NCBI GenBank assembly: GCA_964016885.1
Contig: OZ024741.1
Coordinates: forward strand, 26,450,435-26,514,434
DNA length: 64,000 nucleotides
Direction: 5' to 3'
DNA from: Eledone cirrhosa
Lineage: Eukaryota > Mollusca > Cephalopoda > Octopoda > Eledonidae
Shown here: positions 59,901 to 63,139 of the stretch, piece by piece
How the letters are laid out: the number at the start of each line of letters is the position of its first letter
How positions within the stretch are numbered: the first letter of the stretch is position 1
Translations under genes and position numbers: made by a program
Notes under the pieces: generated by a model
Told to the model about the DNA's origin: nothing
Seen by the model: the letters and a program-made list of their open reading frames with translations, nothing else
Databases searched by the model: none

Positions 59901-60749
59901 ACAGAGAGATAATGTAGAGATGGGGAGACAGAGAGACAGATAATGTAGAGACAGAGAGACAGAGAGATAATGTAGAGATGGGGAGACAGACAGACAGATA
60001 ATGTAGAGATGGGGAGACAGACAGACAGACAGATAATGTAGAGATGGGGAGACAGACAGACAGAGAGATAATGTAGAGATGGGGAGACAGACAGACAGAC
60101 AGATAATGTAGAGATGATAATGTAGAGATGGGGAGACAGACAGACAGACAGATAATGTAGAGAAAAGGAGACAGGCAGACAGAGAGATAATGTAGAGATG
60201 GGGAGACAGACAGACAGACAGATAATGTAGAGAAAAGGAGACAGGCAGACAGAGAGATAATGTAGAGATGGGGAGACAGAGAGACAGACAGATAATGTAG
60301 AGAAGAGGAGACATACAGGCAGACAGAGAGATAATGTAGAGATGGGGAGACAGACAGACAGACAGATAATGTAGAGATGGGGAAAGAGAGAGACACACAG
60401 ATAATGTAGAGATGGGGAGACAGACAGACAGACAGATAATGTAGAGATGGGGAGACAGGCAGACAGACAGATAATGTAGAGATGGCGAGACAGGGAGACA
60501 GACAGAGAGATAATGTAGAGATGGGGAGACAGAGAGACAGGTCAGATGAAAGAGATGTAAAAAGATGTTGAAAGAAGGTTTGACTCTGAGAAAATATGAA
60601 AGACTATATGTTACCTTGTCATCACCACTAATGTAATGTTTACCACTCCCTGCCTTGGAAAATTGTGGATCAAGAGCAATTGCTTTGATTGGTCGATCAA
60701 AATTCTTTGATTGGTCATTTTCACTTGAACATAAACCAGTGATAATGAT
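26260..60749 (-). CDS. VPS41: VPS41, HOPS complex subunit, partial gene model (11 internal exons)
   Basis: Vacuolar protein sorting 41 is a subunit of the HOPS tethering complex. It acts on late endosomes, lysosomes and AP-3 vesicles and promotes membrane fusion. On the minus strand I find eleven GT-AG bounded exons: 60749-60615, 45855-45736, 43878-43817, 38056-37975, 36877-36811, 35371-35262, 34784-34652, 33846-33731, 28352-28296, 27082-26939 and 26352-26260. Together they are 1,119 nt and stay in one frame (373 codons). The joined protein follows animal VPS41 in order: [67 protein letters not shown], then [11 protein letters not shown]. This covers the later WD40 blades and the first helical repeats. 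Roughly the first hundred residues and the C-terminal half (CHCR, RING-H2) are outside the window. Introns range from 477 bp to 14.8 kb, and the one after 26260 is at least 26 kb. The identification is from remembered family sequence, not a search. Confidence 0.93.
26939..27082 (-). CDS. VPS41: VPS41 exon j
   Basis: The exon has 144 nt, 48 codons, and phase 0 at both ends. The acceptor is TTTCAG/GAA and the donor AAG/GTTAGC. The peptide contains [32 protein letters not shown] and FNDIGQLK. These match YINHLVERGDYDIAA, CQKILGKNAALWE and FKEIGQLK in the family. Confidence 0.94.
27095..27225 (+). mobile_element. Non-LTR retroelement tail fragment
   Basis: The reading frame gives [19 protein letters not shown] and then [10 protein letters not shown], ending at an ATGATGGTGATGATG tail. 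It is the same conserved tail found at 36.6 kb ([18 protein letters not shown]). It starts just 13 bp upstream of a VPS41 exon acceptor, on the opposite strand, and is 5' truncated. Confidence 0.6.
27250..27350 (+). mobile_element. Diverged tRNA-derived SINE fragment
   Basis: CAGTTCAAATCTTGCC resembles a tRNA B box. It is followed by AACCTTGCCTTTCATCC and GTTGATAAAGTACC, as in the complete SINE at 41.6 kb. The 5' A-box part is missing or too diverged to recognise. Confidence 0.55.
27411..27628 (-). mobile_element. TTAA-flanked MITE (piggyBac-like termini), copy 1
   Basis: The element starts TTAACCCTTTAGCATTTAAA and ends AAATGCTAAAGGCTTAA, so the ends are inverted repeats with one mismatch, and both ends carry TTAA. 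The inside has no coding capacity. The sequence is the reverse complement of the copies at 39.6 and 42.8 kb (GGCCGCATCCAGCC here, GGCCGGTTTAAATGC there). TTAA target sites and a CCC terminus are typical of piggyBac-type elements. The autonomous partner is not in the window. Confidence 0.75.
27640..27830 (+). repeat. Dispersed repeat fragment related to the 52.3-kb repeat
   Basis: It contains GAGTTCAAATCCTGCTGCC, ACTGGGGTTCCTTATTAAAA and CTTATGAGATACAATC, then GAGCTGCGACAACAAGATA. The order and wording resemble the roughly 100-bp tandem unit at 52.3-52.6 kb (TATGAGATGCAACCT, GAGTTGTCACATGATAGG). It carries a weak tRNA B-box-like start, so it may be a SINE remnant. Confidence 0.45.
27990..28268 (+). 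repeat. Imperfect ATG/GGT trinucleotide-rich tract
   Basis: The tract is made of GATGATGGTGGTG-type motifs and ends 28 bp from the donor of VPS41 exon i. It keeps His-rich and Val/Met-rich frames open but has no gene-like features. Confidence 0.85.
28296..28352 (-). CDS. VPS41: VPS41 exon i (57-nt micro-exon)
   Basis: The exon has 57 nt, 19 codons, and phase 0 at both ends. The acceptor is TCCCAG/GAT and the donor CAG/GTAACA. The peptide is [19 protein letters not shown], aligned with EALMAAEISQKNIKRHKI, where the helical repeats begin. It is the shortest exon found. It is flanked by a 5.4-kb intron full of minisatellite and by an ATG/GGT-rich tract. Confidence 0.9.
28586..28660. mobile_element. 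Mariner-like mini-element, copy 1
   Basis: It begins TACAGGATGTCCCTCC, then AAATGTATACACACTT. It ends in the inverted form AAGTGTGTATACAGTTTTGG. A TA dinucleotide stands at the left end. A better preserved copy is at 45,524-45,619. The right end runs straight into the 65-bp minisatellite. Confidence 0.55.
28658..33290 (+). repeat. 65-bp minisatellite, about 71 copies, with 923-bp higher-order repeat
   Basis: The unit contains ACAGCTAACATGTGAAGGAC, GGTGTGGAGAGAAGTTAGA and ATGAAATATAGATGTGATAT. Consecutive ACAGCT starts are 65 bp apart (28825, 28890). A 13-bp internal duplication (ACAGCTAACATAT) marks some units. Variant units recur 923 bp apart (29801/30724 and 30371/31294), which equals 14 units plus the 13-bp insert. 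The array fills most of the intron between VPS41 exons h and i. Confidence 0.95.
33418..33612 (+). repeat. 42-bp minisatellite, about 4.5 copies
   Basis: CCAGATGTAAC recurs at 33428, 33469, 33511, 33553 and 33595. Each unit contains CCAGA and TCTGG about 20 bp apart, which can pair as a short hairpin. It lies 119 bp downstream of the donor of exon h. Confidence 0.85.
33731..33846 (-). CDS. VPS41: VPS41 exon h
   Basis: The exon has 116 nt: two bases of a split codon, then 38 codons. The acceptor is TTACAG/AGT and the donor GAG/GTTAGT. The peptide contains [19 protein letters not shown] followed by [14 protein letters not shown], one of the best conserved VPS41 blocks (FYIVSPRDVVVAKERDQDD, IDWLLE). 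The 5.4-kb intron after it holds the 65-bp minisatellite. Confidence 0.95.
33868..33930 (+). repeat. GA-rich simple repeat
   Basis: This is a run of GAGAGAGA and GGAGAGAGAGAAT units in the intron between exons g and h, right beside the acceptor of exon h. Confidence 0.8.
34000..34191 (-). mobile_element. tRNA-derived SINE with intact 17-bp target site duplication
   Basis: On the minus strand the element opens with GGGCGGTGGATTGGTAG and has the B-box-like GAGTTCAAATCCCGCC. It continues with TTTGCCTTTCATCC and GTCGATAAAATAAAGTACC. The 17 bases TACTAATAGCAAATAAT flank it exactly at 33983-33999 and 34192-34208, which proves a retrotransposed insertion. A second copy on the plus strand is at 41,618. 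It is not a working tRNA gene: no complete cloverleaf follows. Confidence 0.88.
34262..34477 (+). repeat. 17-bp minisatellite
   Basis: Units of the type AGTGACTTCTGACATGC or AGTGACCTCTGGCATGG are repeated about 12-13 times, with one short unit (CTGACGGAGTGAC). A (GT)n run precedes it at 34,230-34,253. Confidence 0.88.
34652..34784 (-). CDS. VPS41: VPS41 exon g
   Basis: The exon has 133 nt: 44 codons plus one base. The acceptor is TTGCAG/GGT and the donor CTTG/GTAAGT. The peptide includes [24 protein letters not shown] and CFDYHL. These match RPRLDIIQP, EEISSDALTVRGFQE and RDYHL in vertebrate VPS41. Confidence 0.94.
35262..35371 (-). CDS. VPS41: VPS41 exon f
   Basis: The exon has 110 nt: two bases that finish a split codon, then 36 codons. 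The acceptor is TTACAG/CCC and the donor GAG/GTCAGT. The peptide includes [20 protein letters not shown], aligned with FYISGLAPLCDQLVVLSYV in the family. A short GA-rich tract begins about 20 bp upstream of the acceptor (plus-strand 35,390 onward). Confidence 0.92.
35390..35486 (+). repeat. GA/GGA-rich simple repeat
   Basis: GAGAGAGGTAGAGGGGG, GATAGATAGATAGAGAGGG and GAGAGAGAGAGAGAGGG follow one another. On the VPS41 transcript strand this is a CT-rich polypyrimidine run about 20 bp upstream of the acceptor of exon f, so it may strengthen that splice site. Confidence 0.75.
35637..36245 (-). repeat. Dispersed repeat (3' body family) interrupted by an unrelated insert
   Basis: 35,637-35,745 has the (ATC)n start, CACGCTAGCATGGGTTAGA and CTTGCTCATACAGGA. 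The body resumes at about 36,050 (TTCTACAGCTGGATGTTCTT, CTAACCCATACTTTTCAG). The 36,150-36,245 part resembles the SINE fragment at 46.7 kb (GGCATTGATTGGCCTGAAG, ACACTTGTCCAAGG). The piece between, 35,746-36,049, does not belong to the repeat and carries a hammerhead-like motif. Confidence 0.6.
35904..35927 (+). other. Hammerhead-ribozyme-like core motif
   Basis: CTGATGA (35904-35910) is followed by an A, then the 4-bp hairpin GGAC-TAGT-GTCC, then GAAA (35924-35927). This is the layout of a hammerhead core, with one extra A before stem II. GTTAA just downstream can pair with TTAAC 25-30 bases later, as a possible stem III. Minimal hammerheads are known in Penelope-like elements. I could not confirm a cleavage site or stem I. 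Confidence 0.3.
36247..36340. repeat. (AT)n microsatellite plus short dispersed-repeat tail
   Basis: An uninterrupted AT run of about 38 bp lies at 36,247-36,285. It is followed by ATCATCATCATCATCG, TTTAACGTCCATCTTCC and GCTAGCATGGGTTATAT, the minus-strand tail end of the dispersed repeat. Confidence 0.8.
36425..36690 (+). mobile_element. Non-LTR retroelement C-terminal tail fragment
   Basis: A short open frame reads [17 protein letters not shown], then [20 protein letters not shown] and [19 protein letters not shown]. The pattern GHVMRM ... GRPKKTWxEVIKxDL is the usual C-terminal tail of many non-LTR reverse transcriptase proteins. No reverse transcriptase domain is left. It ends in GATGTAAAAACAATGATGAT. 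Confidence 0.72.
36690..36780 (-). repeat. Dispersed-repeat tail joined tail-to-tail to the preceding LINE tail
   Basis: ATCATCATCATCATCATTTT, ACGTCCGCTTTTCCCTGC and TTGCAAAGG are the minus-strand 3' end of the family. With the plus-strand tail before it, this makes an inverted repeat with an ATATATAT centre. An (AT)n(AC)n run follows. Confidence 0.7.
36811..36877 (-). CDS. VPS41: VPS41 exon e
   Basis: The exon has 67 nt: 22 codons plus one base. The acceptor is TTTCAG/ATC and the donor ATAA/GTAAGG. The peptide runs [20 protein letters not shown] and then EI. It matches VCSVKER...LPSRYVEI in VPS41, at the end of the propeller. Confidence 0.9.
36985..37240. other. Intronic sequence with a weak dispersed-repeat remnant
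   Basis: TGCTAGAAATAGTAACCAAG with CAACC before it resembles GTTGCTAGAAATAGCAGTTAA at 35,138. The two may be diverged copies of one repeat. Nothing else is recognised from 36,880 to 37,240. Confidence 0.4.
37480..37625 (+). repeat. Diverged local duplication
   Basis: GGGAGATTTGGCTGCTATGTT and GGGAGATTTGGCTGCTTTGTT occur about 75 bp apart, each followed by a TGATGTGACT-like string. Similar GAAGATTTAGCTGCTATTTC strings occur at 56.7-56.8 kb, so this is a dispersed repeat remnant. Confidence 0.5.
37765..37885 (+). mobile_element. SINE body fragment
   Basis: AAGACATTATTTCACATTGC and CCAGTGTACTTAGCTGGAAA match the body of the tRNA-derived SINE (ACACTTTATTTCACATTGC, CCAGTTTACTCAGCTGTAGA at 63.67 kb). 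The tRNA-like head is absent or too diverged. Confidence 0.65.
37975..38056 (-). CDS. VPS41: VPS41 exon d
   Basis: The exon has 82 nt. It completes the split codon with one base and ends in phase 0. The acceptor is TTCCAG/TAA and the donor AAA/GTATTT. That donor is weaker than those of most neighbours but gives the only frame consistent with the next exon. The peptide includes [20 protein letters not shown], which matches RPDMYPCSLCWKDNVTLIIG in vertebrates. Confidence 0.9.
38148..38570 (+). repeat. Degenerate ACAG-rich minisatellite
   Basis: CAGACATAACCAAGTGATGTTA followed by ACAACAGAGTACATTGTTAG recurs about four times between 38,150 and 38,410 at variable spacing. The tract then passes into ACAGACACACAC simple sequence up to about 38,570. 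Confidence 0.8.
39115..39385 (+). repeat. Dispersed repeat (3' body family), plus strand
   Basis: It contains GTCGTGTAGGTGTCACGAC, CCAGTCCACACTGTAAACG, GTTGGTGTTAGGAAGGGCAT and CTAGCGTGGAAGATAGACG, and ends in GATGATGATGATGATGAT. The part at 39,137-39,177 is repeated inverted at 39,396-39,436. Confidence 0.75.
39614..39842 (+). mobile_element. TTAA-flanked MITE, copy 2 (intact)
   Basis: It starts TTAACCCTTTAGCATTTA and ends TAAATGCTAAAGGGTTAA, a perfect 18-base inverted end including TTAA on both sides. It is 229 bp long and non-coding. It is the best preserved of the three copies and defines the empty-site sequence for the SINE insertion in copy 3. Confidence 0.85.
40011..40330 (-). mobile_element. 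tRNA-derived SINE with (GAT)n tail, minus strand
   Basis: Read on the minus strand it starts GGAGGCACATGGCTTAGTGG with TTAGAGCATTGG (A-box region). It then has GGTTGTGAGTTCAATTCTC (B-box region), GACACTTTATTTC, ACCAACC... on the other strand, and a (GAT)n tail. It is close to full length and the same family as 63,577-63,924. Confidence 0.85.
40353..40682. repeat. Large imperfect palindrome (foldback element), about 325 bp
   Basis: The left arm starts ATTATTCAAAATGTTAA at about 40,359 and the right arm ends TTAACATTTTGAATAAT at about 40,679. The two arms match along their length, e.g. CATACCGCTACGGTTTTGAT near 40,481 against ATCAAAACCGTAGCGGTATG near 40,540. The loop is a few bases around 40,516. 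The left arm has about 11 extra bases (ACAATGGTGTT). No coding capacity is seen. Confidence 0.88.
40860..41100. other. Intronic low-complexity sequence
   Basis: This holds ACACAC and CCTCC-rich runs and a CCCCACCCCACCCCCAC run just before the next SINE. No exon or element is recognised. Confidence 0.5.
41109..41562 (+). mobile_element. 5'-truncated tRNA-derived SINE with an internal 49-bp triplication
   Basis: The element starts inside the tRNA-like head (CAATCGAAAGGTTGTGAG) and runs through GACACTTTATTTCACATTGC and AGGAAGGGCATCCAGCTG to a GATGATGATGAT tail. Inside it the segment beginning GTAAAGTGGATGTGTAGG starts at 41302, 41351 and 41400: three 49-bp units in perfect register. Confidence 0.85.
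41618..41821 (+). mobile_element. tRNA-derived SINE, second family
   Basis: GGGCAGTGAATTGGCAG and TGGTAGAGGGTCGG make the A-box part, and GAGTTCAAATCCCGCC the B box. It continues with TTTGCCTTTCATC and GGGGTCGATAAAATAAAG and ends AGTAGAAACAATTATTG. It is the same family as the TSD-flanked copy at 34.0 kb. Confidence 0.85.
41837..41900. repeat. (AT)n microsatellite
   Basis: This is an AT run of about 55 bp followed by ACACACATAC. The 42,000-42,440 stretch after it is AT-rich intron with no recognised element. Confidence 0.9.
42450..42620 (+). mobile_element. Diverged tRNA-derived SINE
   Basis: GTGTGGCTTTATGGTTAGGG and TAGGAGTTCAATTACAGG are A- and B-box-like. They are followed by GTGAGCAAGACACTTTATTT and GCTCCAGTTCACTCAGCTG. 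The body matches the family at 63.6 kb, but the head differs. Confidence 0.75.
42841..43499 (+). mobile_element. TTAA-flanked MITE, copy 3, split by a SINE
   Basis: The left end TTAACCCTTTAGCATTTACA and the right end TTTAAATGCTAAAGGGTTAA are 620 bp apart only because a SINE (42,872-43,310) sits inside. Joining the flanks gives the 229-bp MITE seen at 39.6 kb. The insertion is at the TATATA-ACTATTG position. Confidence 0.85.
42872..43310 (-). mobile_element. tRNA-derived SINE nested in the MITE
   Basis: On the minus strand it opens GAAGGCACATGGCTTAGTGG, has AGGTTGTGAGTTCAATTCTC, and ends in the dispersed-repeat body (CTAGTGTGGAAGAACGGAC) and (GAT)n. It is a longer version of the family, including a second body section with CATGGCAAAAAAGCACCC. 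Confidence 0.85.
43817..43878 (-). CDS. VPS41: VPS41 exon c
   Basis: The exon has 62 nt, enters in phase 0 and leaves after two bases of a codon. The acceptor is CACCCAG/GGT and the donor CAG/GTATGT. The peptide is [20 protein letters not shown], followed by a split codon. It corresponds to GVKIFDIISKQRITNVPRDD in vertebrate VPS41. Confidence 0.92.
44005..44540 (-). repeat. Dispersed-repeat fragments
   Basis: ATCATCATCATCGTCATTTT, CTGCCAGCAAGAATTGGACA and GTACTGAAGCCAAGCCAG lie at 44,005-44,100. GTACTCAAGTGGAGCCTCTG and TTCCTACAGTGGGATGTTC lie at 44,360-44,520. Both resemble the block at 25.6-25.9 kb. Confidence 0.55.
44590..44990 (+). repeat. Dispersed-repeat fragments (GCCCCAGGTCAA family and 3' body family)
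   Basis: TTAGCCCCAGGTCAATCCAG, CCTATGATCAAAAGTATCCC and TAACACTAAATTATCTAATA match strings at 56.57 kb. From about 44,865 a minus-strand copy of the 3' body family follows (CCATGTTAGTATGGGTTGA, CAGCCCGATGCCTTTTCTG). Confidence 0.5.
45000..45470. other. AT-rich intron, nothing recognised
   Basis: No exon, tRNA-like or transposon motif was seen on either strand in this stretch. Confidence 0.5.
45524..45619. mobile_element. Mariner-like mini-element, copy 2
   Basis: The left end is CACAGGGTGTCTCCAAAAAA and then TGTATACACACTTT. The right end is the inverted GTGTGTATACAATTTTTGGG and ACACACTG. TA stands at both outer ends (45524-45525 and 45618-45619), as expected for Tc1/mariner insertions. It is under 100 bp and non-coding. 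Confidence 0.7.
45736..45855 (-). CDS. VPS41: VPS41 exon b
   Basis: The exon has 120 nt, 40 codons, and phase 0 at both ends. The acceptor is TTTCAG/CTT and the donor AAG/GTAAGT. The peptide contains [14 protein letters not shown] and FLIAWANDK, which match the conserved VLHEGEGNIRSVKW and LIAWAN blocks of VPS41. The 14.8-kb intron before it is packed with tandem repeats. A LINE fragment starts only about 49 bp from its acceptor. Confidence 0.93.
45906..46640 (+). mobile_element. 5'-truncated non-LTR retrotransposon (reverse transcriptase C-terminus)
   Basis: One frame is open from about 45,906 to the stop at 46,470-46,472, about 188 codons. It begins near [20 protein letters not shown] and continues [55 protein letters not shown] and [11 protein letters not shown]. 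This is the thumb and C-terminal part of a jockey/CR1-like reverse transcriptase. The catalytic domains are missing. After the stop the 3' tail ends in TTCATTATTATTTATTATTA. It lies on the strand opposite VPS41 and begins about 49 bp from the acceptor of exon b. Confidence 0.85.
46735..46890 (-). mobile_element. tRNA-derived SINE fragment
   Basis: On the minus strand TGGTCATGTGATTAAAAAGT with TTCAAGTTTAATTTC looks like a tRNA-like head. It is followed by CCCTTTCGGCAAGTATCTTT and GCCAATGCCTTGTG. Similar wording occurs at 36.15-36.24 kb. Confidence 0.5.
46900..47400. other. Intron, nothing recognised
   Basis: AT-rich sequence with short ACATAC runs. No exon or element was identified on either strand. 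Confidence 0.5.
47510..47840 (+). repeat. Dispersed repeat (3' body family), plus strand
   Basis: Three successive diverged units of the type CCAGTCCACACTGTAAAGTG/GTGTAGGTGTCGTGACAAAA are followed by GAGGTTGGTGTTAGGAAGAG and CATGCTAGCATGGAAAATGG. It ends ACGTTAAACAGTGATGATG. This is a well preserved body without a tRNA head. Confidence 0.78.
48035..48440 (+). repeat. Imperfect GATGAT tract
   Basis: GATGATGATGATAATGATG-type sequence with GATAGTGATAGTCATGATG blocks repeated near 48,310 and 48,360. The 48,440-48,720 interval after it is A-rich then ordinary intron with no recognised element. Confidence 0.85.
48738..50130 (+). repeat. 21/24-bp ACCACCACTATAGCTACT array with 207-bp higher-order repeat
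   Basis: Units of ACTATAGCTACTACTACC plus one to three extra ACC codon-like blocks are repeated about 60 times. A long ACCACCACCACCACT run marks a larger period: it starts at 48806, 49013 and 49220, exactly 207 bp apart. Later units switch to a simpler alternation of two- and three-ACC spacers. All frames lack stops on one strand (YSYYYHH on plus), which is a repeat artefact. Confidence 0.95.
50130..50800 (+). repeat. Degenerate ACC/ACT/ATT-rich tandem tract
   Basis: Loose units of roughly 50 bp contain ACCACCACCACATACACTAC, AACTACTACTATTACTAG and TACCACTACTACC. The tract bridges the arrays on either side and has lost regular spacing. Confidence 0.85.
50850..52225 (+). repeat. 33-bp ACC-rich minisatellite
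   Basis: The unit is a run of ACC triplets followed by ACTACAACAACCATCTCTAC. From 50,870 to 51,360 it is almost perfectly regular at 33 bp. From 51,360 to 52,225 it degenerates with variable ACC number. On the minus strand it reads as Val runs broken by EM, a repeat artefact. Confidence 0.93.
52250..52640 (+). repeat. About 100-bp tandem repeat, three diverged copies
   Basis: CTATGAGATGCAACCT recurs at 52374, 52474 and 52577. Each copy also has CATGATAGGACTGGGGCCT-like and GTTAAACTGGCAAAGGTGTG-like parts. One more diverged unit is at 27.7 kb. Confidence 0.75.
52784..53078 (-). mobile_element. tRNA-derived SINE, minus strand
   Basis: The minus strand starts AAAGTACCTGGTTTAGTGAT and TAAAGCATTTGG (A-box region), then AGGTTGTCAGTTCAATTCTC (B box). 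It continues TTCAGCAAGACACTAAATTTC. The rest (CATGGAGAGACTGGTATGTA, ATCCAAGGCACAAACCCAGG on the plus strand) differs from the 63.6-kb family, so it is a variant. Confidence 0.78.
53085..54890 (+). repeat. 56-bp GGTACACTACCGCC minisatellite, about 28 copies
   Basis: After a degenerate ACCACCACTGGTACAATA lead-in (53,085-53,340) the array becomes regular. Each unit has CTGGTACACTACCGCCACC, ACCACTGGTACAACAAGG and ACCACCAGCAACACCACAA. Units alternate between CCGCC and CTGCC and between ACAACAAGG and ACAATAAGG. A few units are shortened (near 53,390 and 54,410). Minus-strand reading gives VVVPVV-type peptide, not a gene. Confidence 0.95.
55005..55180 (+). repeat. CACCATCAACACTAACAC tandem tract
   Basis: Six or so units of CACCACCATCAACACTAACA with variable ACC count. 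It ends in GCAGCAGCAGCAG. Confidence 0.88.
55258..55375 (+). repeat. GA-rich simple repeat
   Basis: GAGAGAGAGAGGGAGAGAG and GGAAGAAGAGAGGAAG runs in purine-rich sequence. Confidence 0.8.
55395..55670 (+). repeat. ACC/AAC-rich imperfect microsatellite
   Basis: CACCACCACTGCCACTATTA, ACCAACACCACCACCACC and CATCACCACCACCAATAC-type runs. It is the last C-rich (plus-strand) array before the composition flips to G-rich. Confidence 0.85.
55825..56545 (+). repeat. GGT/GAT-rich arrays (two blocks)
   Basis: 55,825-55,995 and 56,190-56,545 are made of GGTGGTGATGGTGGTAGTG units, with TGGTAGTGATTGTGGGGTGG repeated five times in the second block. Between them (55,996-56,189) lies a fragment of the GCCCCAGGTCAA-type dispersed repeat (GTCAGCTCTGATTTACTAGA, CTGCTGTCTCTAGCAGGTC). 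Confidence 0.88.
56560..56825 (+). repeat. Dispersed repeat, GCCCCAGGTCAA family
   Basis: TTTAGCCCCAGGTCAACCC, CAGACCTATGATCAAGGG and ATATTATCAAATGTGTCC are shared with 44.6 kb. GAGGATTTGACTGCTATCTC and GAAGATTTAGCTGCTATTTC recur about 80 bp apart, as at 37.5 kb. Confidence 0.6.
56828..57875 (+). repeat. GGTGTTGGTGGAAGT-type minisatellite
   Basis: This is a G-rich array of GGTGTTGGTGGAAGTGGT and GTAGTGGTGTTGGTGG units. A longer block with GAACGTGGTGTTGGTAGAAG recurs several times at uneven spacing between 56,890 and 57,210. Its plus-strand reading (VVLVEVV) and minus-strand reading (HYHQHH) are artefacts. Confidence 0.93.
57998..60540 (+). repeat. GATAATGTAGAGATGGGGAGACAGACAG minisatellite, about 80 units
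   Basis: A core of GATAATGTAGAGATGGGGA alternates with a variable number of GACA or GAGA blocks. Subtypes with GGGGAAAGAGAGAGACAGAG or GGGGAGATAGAGAGATAATG form runs of their own. Some units are GATACTG or GAGAAAAGG variants. All three minus-strand frames stay open for hundreds of codons (SVCLPISTL), and one accidentally joins VPS41 exon a. That is not coding evidence. Confidence 0.95.
60615..60749 (-). CDS. VPS41: VPS41 exon a (most 5' visible; WD40 blade)
   Basis: The exon has 135 nt, 45 codons, and phase 0 at both ends. The acceptor is TTGCAG/ATC and the donor AAG/GTAACA. The peptide runs from IIITGLCSS through [14 protein letters not shown] to KHYISGDDK. This matches the WD40 stretch of animal VPS41 that reads F-x-CPIKIIAVHPHF in vertebrates. 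A 938-codon open frame on this strand runs on through the downstream GACA repeat, but only this part is coding. The preceding exon is not in the window. Confidence 0.9.
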
Positions 60750-60759
60750 CTGCAACAGA

Positions 60760-61090
60760 AAAATATGAGGTTTAACCCCTTTATCATAGTTTTAATGAAA
60801 TACACCAACTATGTATTTCAAGTTATTTTGAAAATAATTACATTTTGGAGGAAATAAATAAAACAATAAAATAACTAACATTAGGAATATTAGTTAACAT
60901 ATTTTACACAAAATATAAAATTAGTATACATTTGAATATTAAGTAGAAACATTTGAAAATGGGCAGTTTTGAATCATAAATGTAGGGGAGTTTTAAGTGG
61001 GTTGGTGTTAAAAGGGATTAAGCACATAATCACCTGTTGTTATGTTGAATAATGATACTTTCACCATTCAACATGGTGTGTATGTATATA
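60760..61090. other. AT-rich intron upstream of exon a, nothing recognised
   Basis: I looked for the preceding VPS41 exon on the minus strand and saw none. No repeat motif is clear. Confidence 0.5.
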
Positions 61091-61094
61091 TATA

Positions 61095-61420
61095 GTTTGT
61101 GTTAGTTGTATTTTGTTGCTGGGTAGGGTTGTGTAAGGAAGGACACTACAAAAAGCACCCAACCCACACTGTAAGGTGGTTGTGTATGTGTCCCAACAAA
61201 AAAAAGCACCTTTGACTGGATTTATTCATACCTAAAATAAATACTATCAATCACACAAATTGGATGGTTCTTCCTAATGCCAACCACATTACAGCGAGGA
61301 CTGGGTGCTTTTTATCATGGCACCAGCACAACCACCTTATAGGGTAGACAGGGTGCTGTTGTTTTTGTCGTGATGGCAGCAGTACAGTGGGAGAGCAGGT
61401 GAAGAGTGTCCAGCTTTCCA
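61095..61420. repeat. Dispersed-repeat fragments (3' body family)
   Basis: AAAAAGCACCCAACCCACAC, TGTAAGGTGGTTGTGTATG and AAAAAAAGCACC (plus) are followed by CTTCCTAATGCCAACCACAT, GGACTGGGTGCTTTTTATC and GGCACCAGCACAACCACC (minus). The fragments stand in opposite orientation. Confidence 0.55.
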
Positions 61421-61639
61421 TGCTTGTAGGGAGAGGTATGGAGGGCGAGAATTGGAGGGAGAGTGGTGTGTGGAGGAGATGAAGAAGGTGAGTGAGGCTG
61501 GTCTATGGTGGGATAGCTGCTATGTATCCAACCAAAGTATTTAGATATGAGAAGCTGTAGGGGGGGAAGATTGGTGCAGACTGGTGTCCTCTAGATGCTT
61601 GCTTCATGCTCTGCACATGTAGGTTTTCCACAGTACAGC

Positions 61640-61965
61640 ATATCACTGGAGATCTCGATCCCGTGTCATCTTTGAAAGGTTAAATTGTGCAAGGTCAGTT
61701 TTTATATATGTATATGTGATGTGTATGAAGGATGACAGCTGTATGAATAGGTGCAGGGCGGATGGAAGCTATGGAGTAGGAAGACACGGGATGAGGTGAC
61801 CTTGCTGATCTTGCACAATTAGTACAACCCGTCTAACGCATGCTAACGTGGAAAATAGACATTAAACGATAATGATGATGATTATATATATATATAATCA
61901 TCGTCATCATCATATCATCATCATCGTTTAACGTCCATCTTCCACGCTTGCATGATATATAATTT
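61640..61965. mobile_element. LINE tail and dispersed-repeat tails in inverted arrangement
   Basis: At 61,725-61,815 the plus strand carries GAAGGATGACAGCTGTATGA and GGATGGAAGCTATGG, a broken copy of the MKDDSC tail seen at 63.3 kb. It ends in CTAACGTGGAAAATAGACA and (GAT)n. Then, beyond an ATATAT core, the minus-strand tail (CGTTTAACGTCCATCTTCC) follows. Around 61,655-61,710 a short inverted match to 61,780-61,820 is present (TCCCGTGTCATC against GACACGGGATGA). Confidence 0.6.
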
Positions 61966-62417
61966 TTCTTATCTCTTATAAATAAAATATATTCTAAGAG
62001 GCTATTTATTTGGTGGACATGTCAAAATGAGAAGTTATCTTAAAATTTAATCTGAGAACAAAGAATTTATTTCTGCAACTAGCTTTTGTTTTGTGCAGGT
62101 TATTTCAATATATCGACAGAGAAATCTTTGATTTGGCAACTTGATTTGTTCAGTGAAGTCTCAGACGAATCCATGTAGAAGATTAAAATAAATAAATAAT
62201 GATAATATAACAACAACAGGAACAATGGTGAGAGAAACTGTGACAATGACAATAACAAATATATATATATATAGAAGCGAAAACCAACCAAACAGTGAGT
62301 GTGTTCTGTTATTAATTCTGGCAATATTACACAAATATGACCCTCCCCAAGTATAACAATATTTGTTTCGACACACGATTTCATATAAAAAACCTCGCAA
62401 AACTAATTCATCGCCGC

Positions 62418-62852
<435 letters not shown>

Positions 62853-63135
62853 CATCATCATCATCATCATCACCGTTTTACGTCCGTTCTTCCACGCTAG
62901 CATGGGTTAGACGGGTTGTCCTGTTGTGGGCAGTGTCTGGTCGGCTGACCATGCCTTGCTCATACAGGAACTGATCTGGCTTGATTTCTACAGCTGGATG
63001 CCCTTCCTAACACCAACCTCATTTACAGTGAGTGCTGGGTGCTTTTTCGTGGCGCCTACACGTCCACTTTACAGTGTGGGCTGGGTGCTTTTTTGCCGTG
63101 GCACCTCCACGACCACCTTGCGGTGGGGGGGGGGG
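62853..63135 (-). repeat. Dispersed repeat (3' body family), well preserved
   Basis: (ATC)n, TTTTACGTCCGTTCTTCC, CTAGCATGGGTTAGACGGG, TTGCTCATACAGGAACTGAT, GCTGGATGCCCTTCC and GTGAGTGCTGGGTGC stand in the order seen at 42.9 kb. It ends at a G-run of about 14 bases (63,125-63,138) that replaces the expected tRNA-like head. Confidence 0.82.
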
Positions 63136-63139
63136 GGCA

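Noticed and set aside
57939..60755. 938-codon minus-strand frame that begins with a VPS41-like peptide
   Set aside because: Only the first 45 codons (exon a) are coding. A clear GTAACA donor at 60,614 ends the exon, and the rest is GACA/GATAATG repeat.
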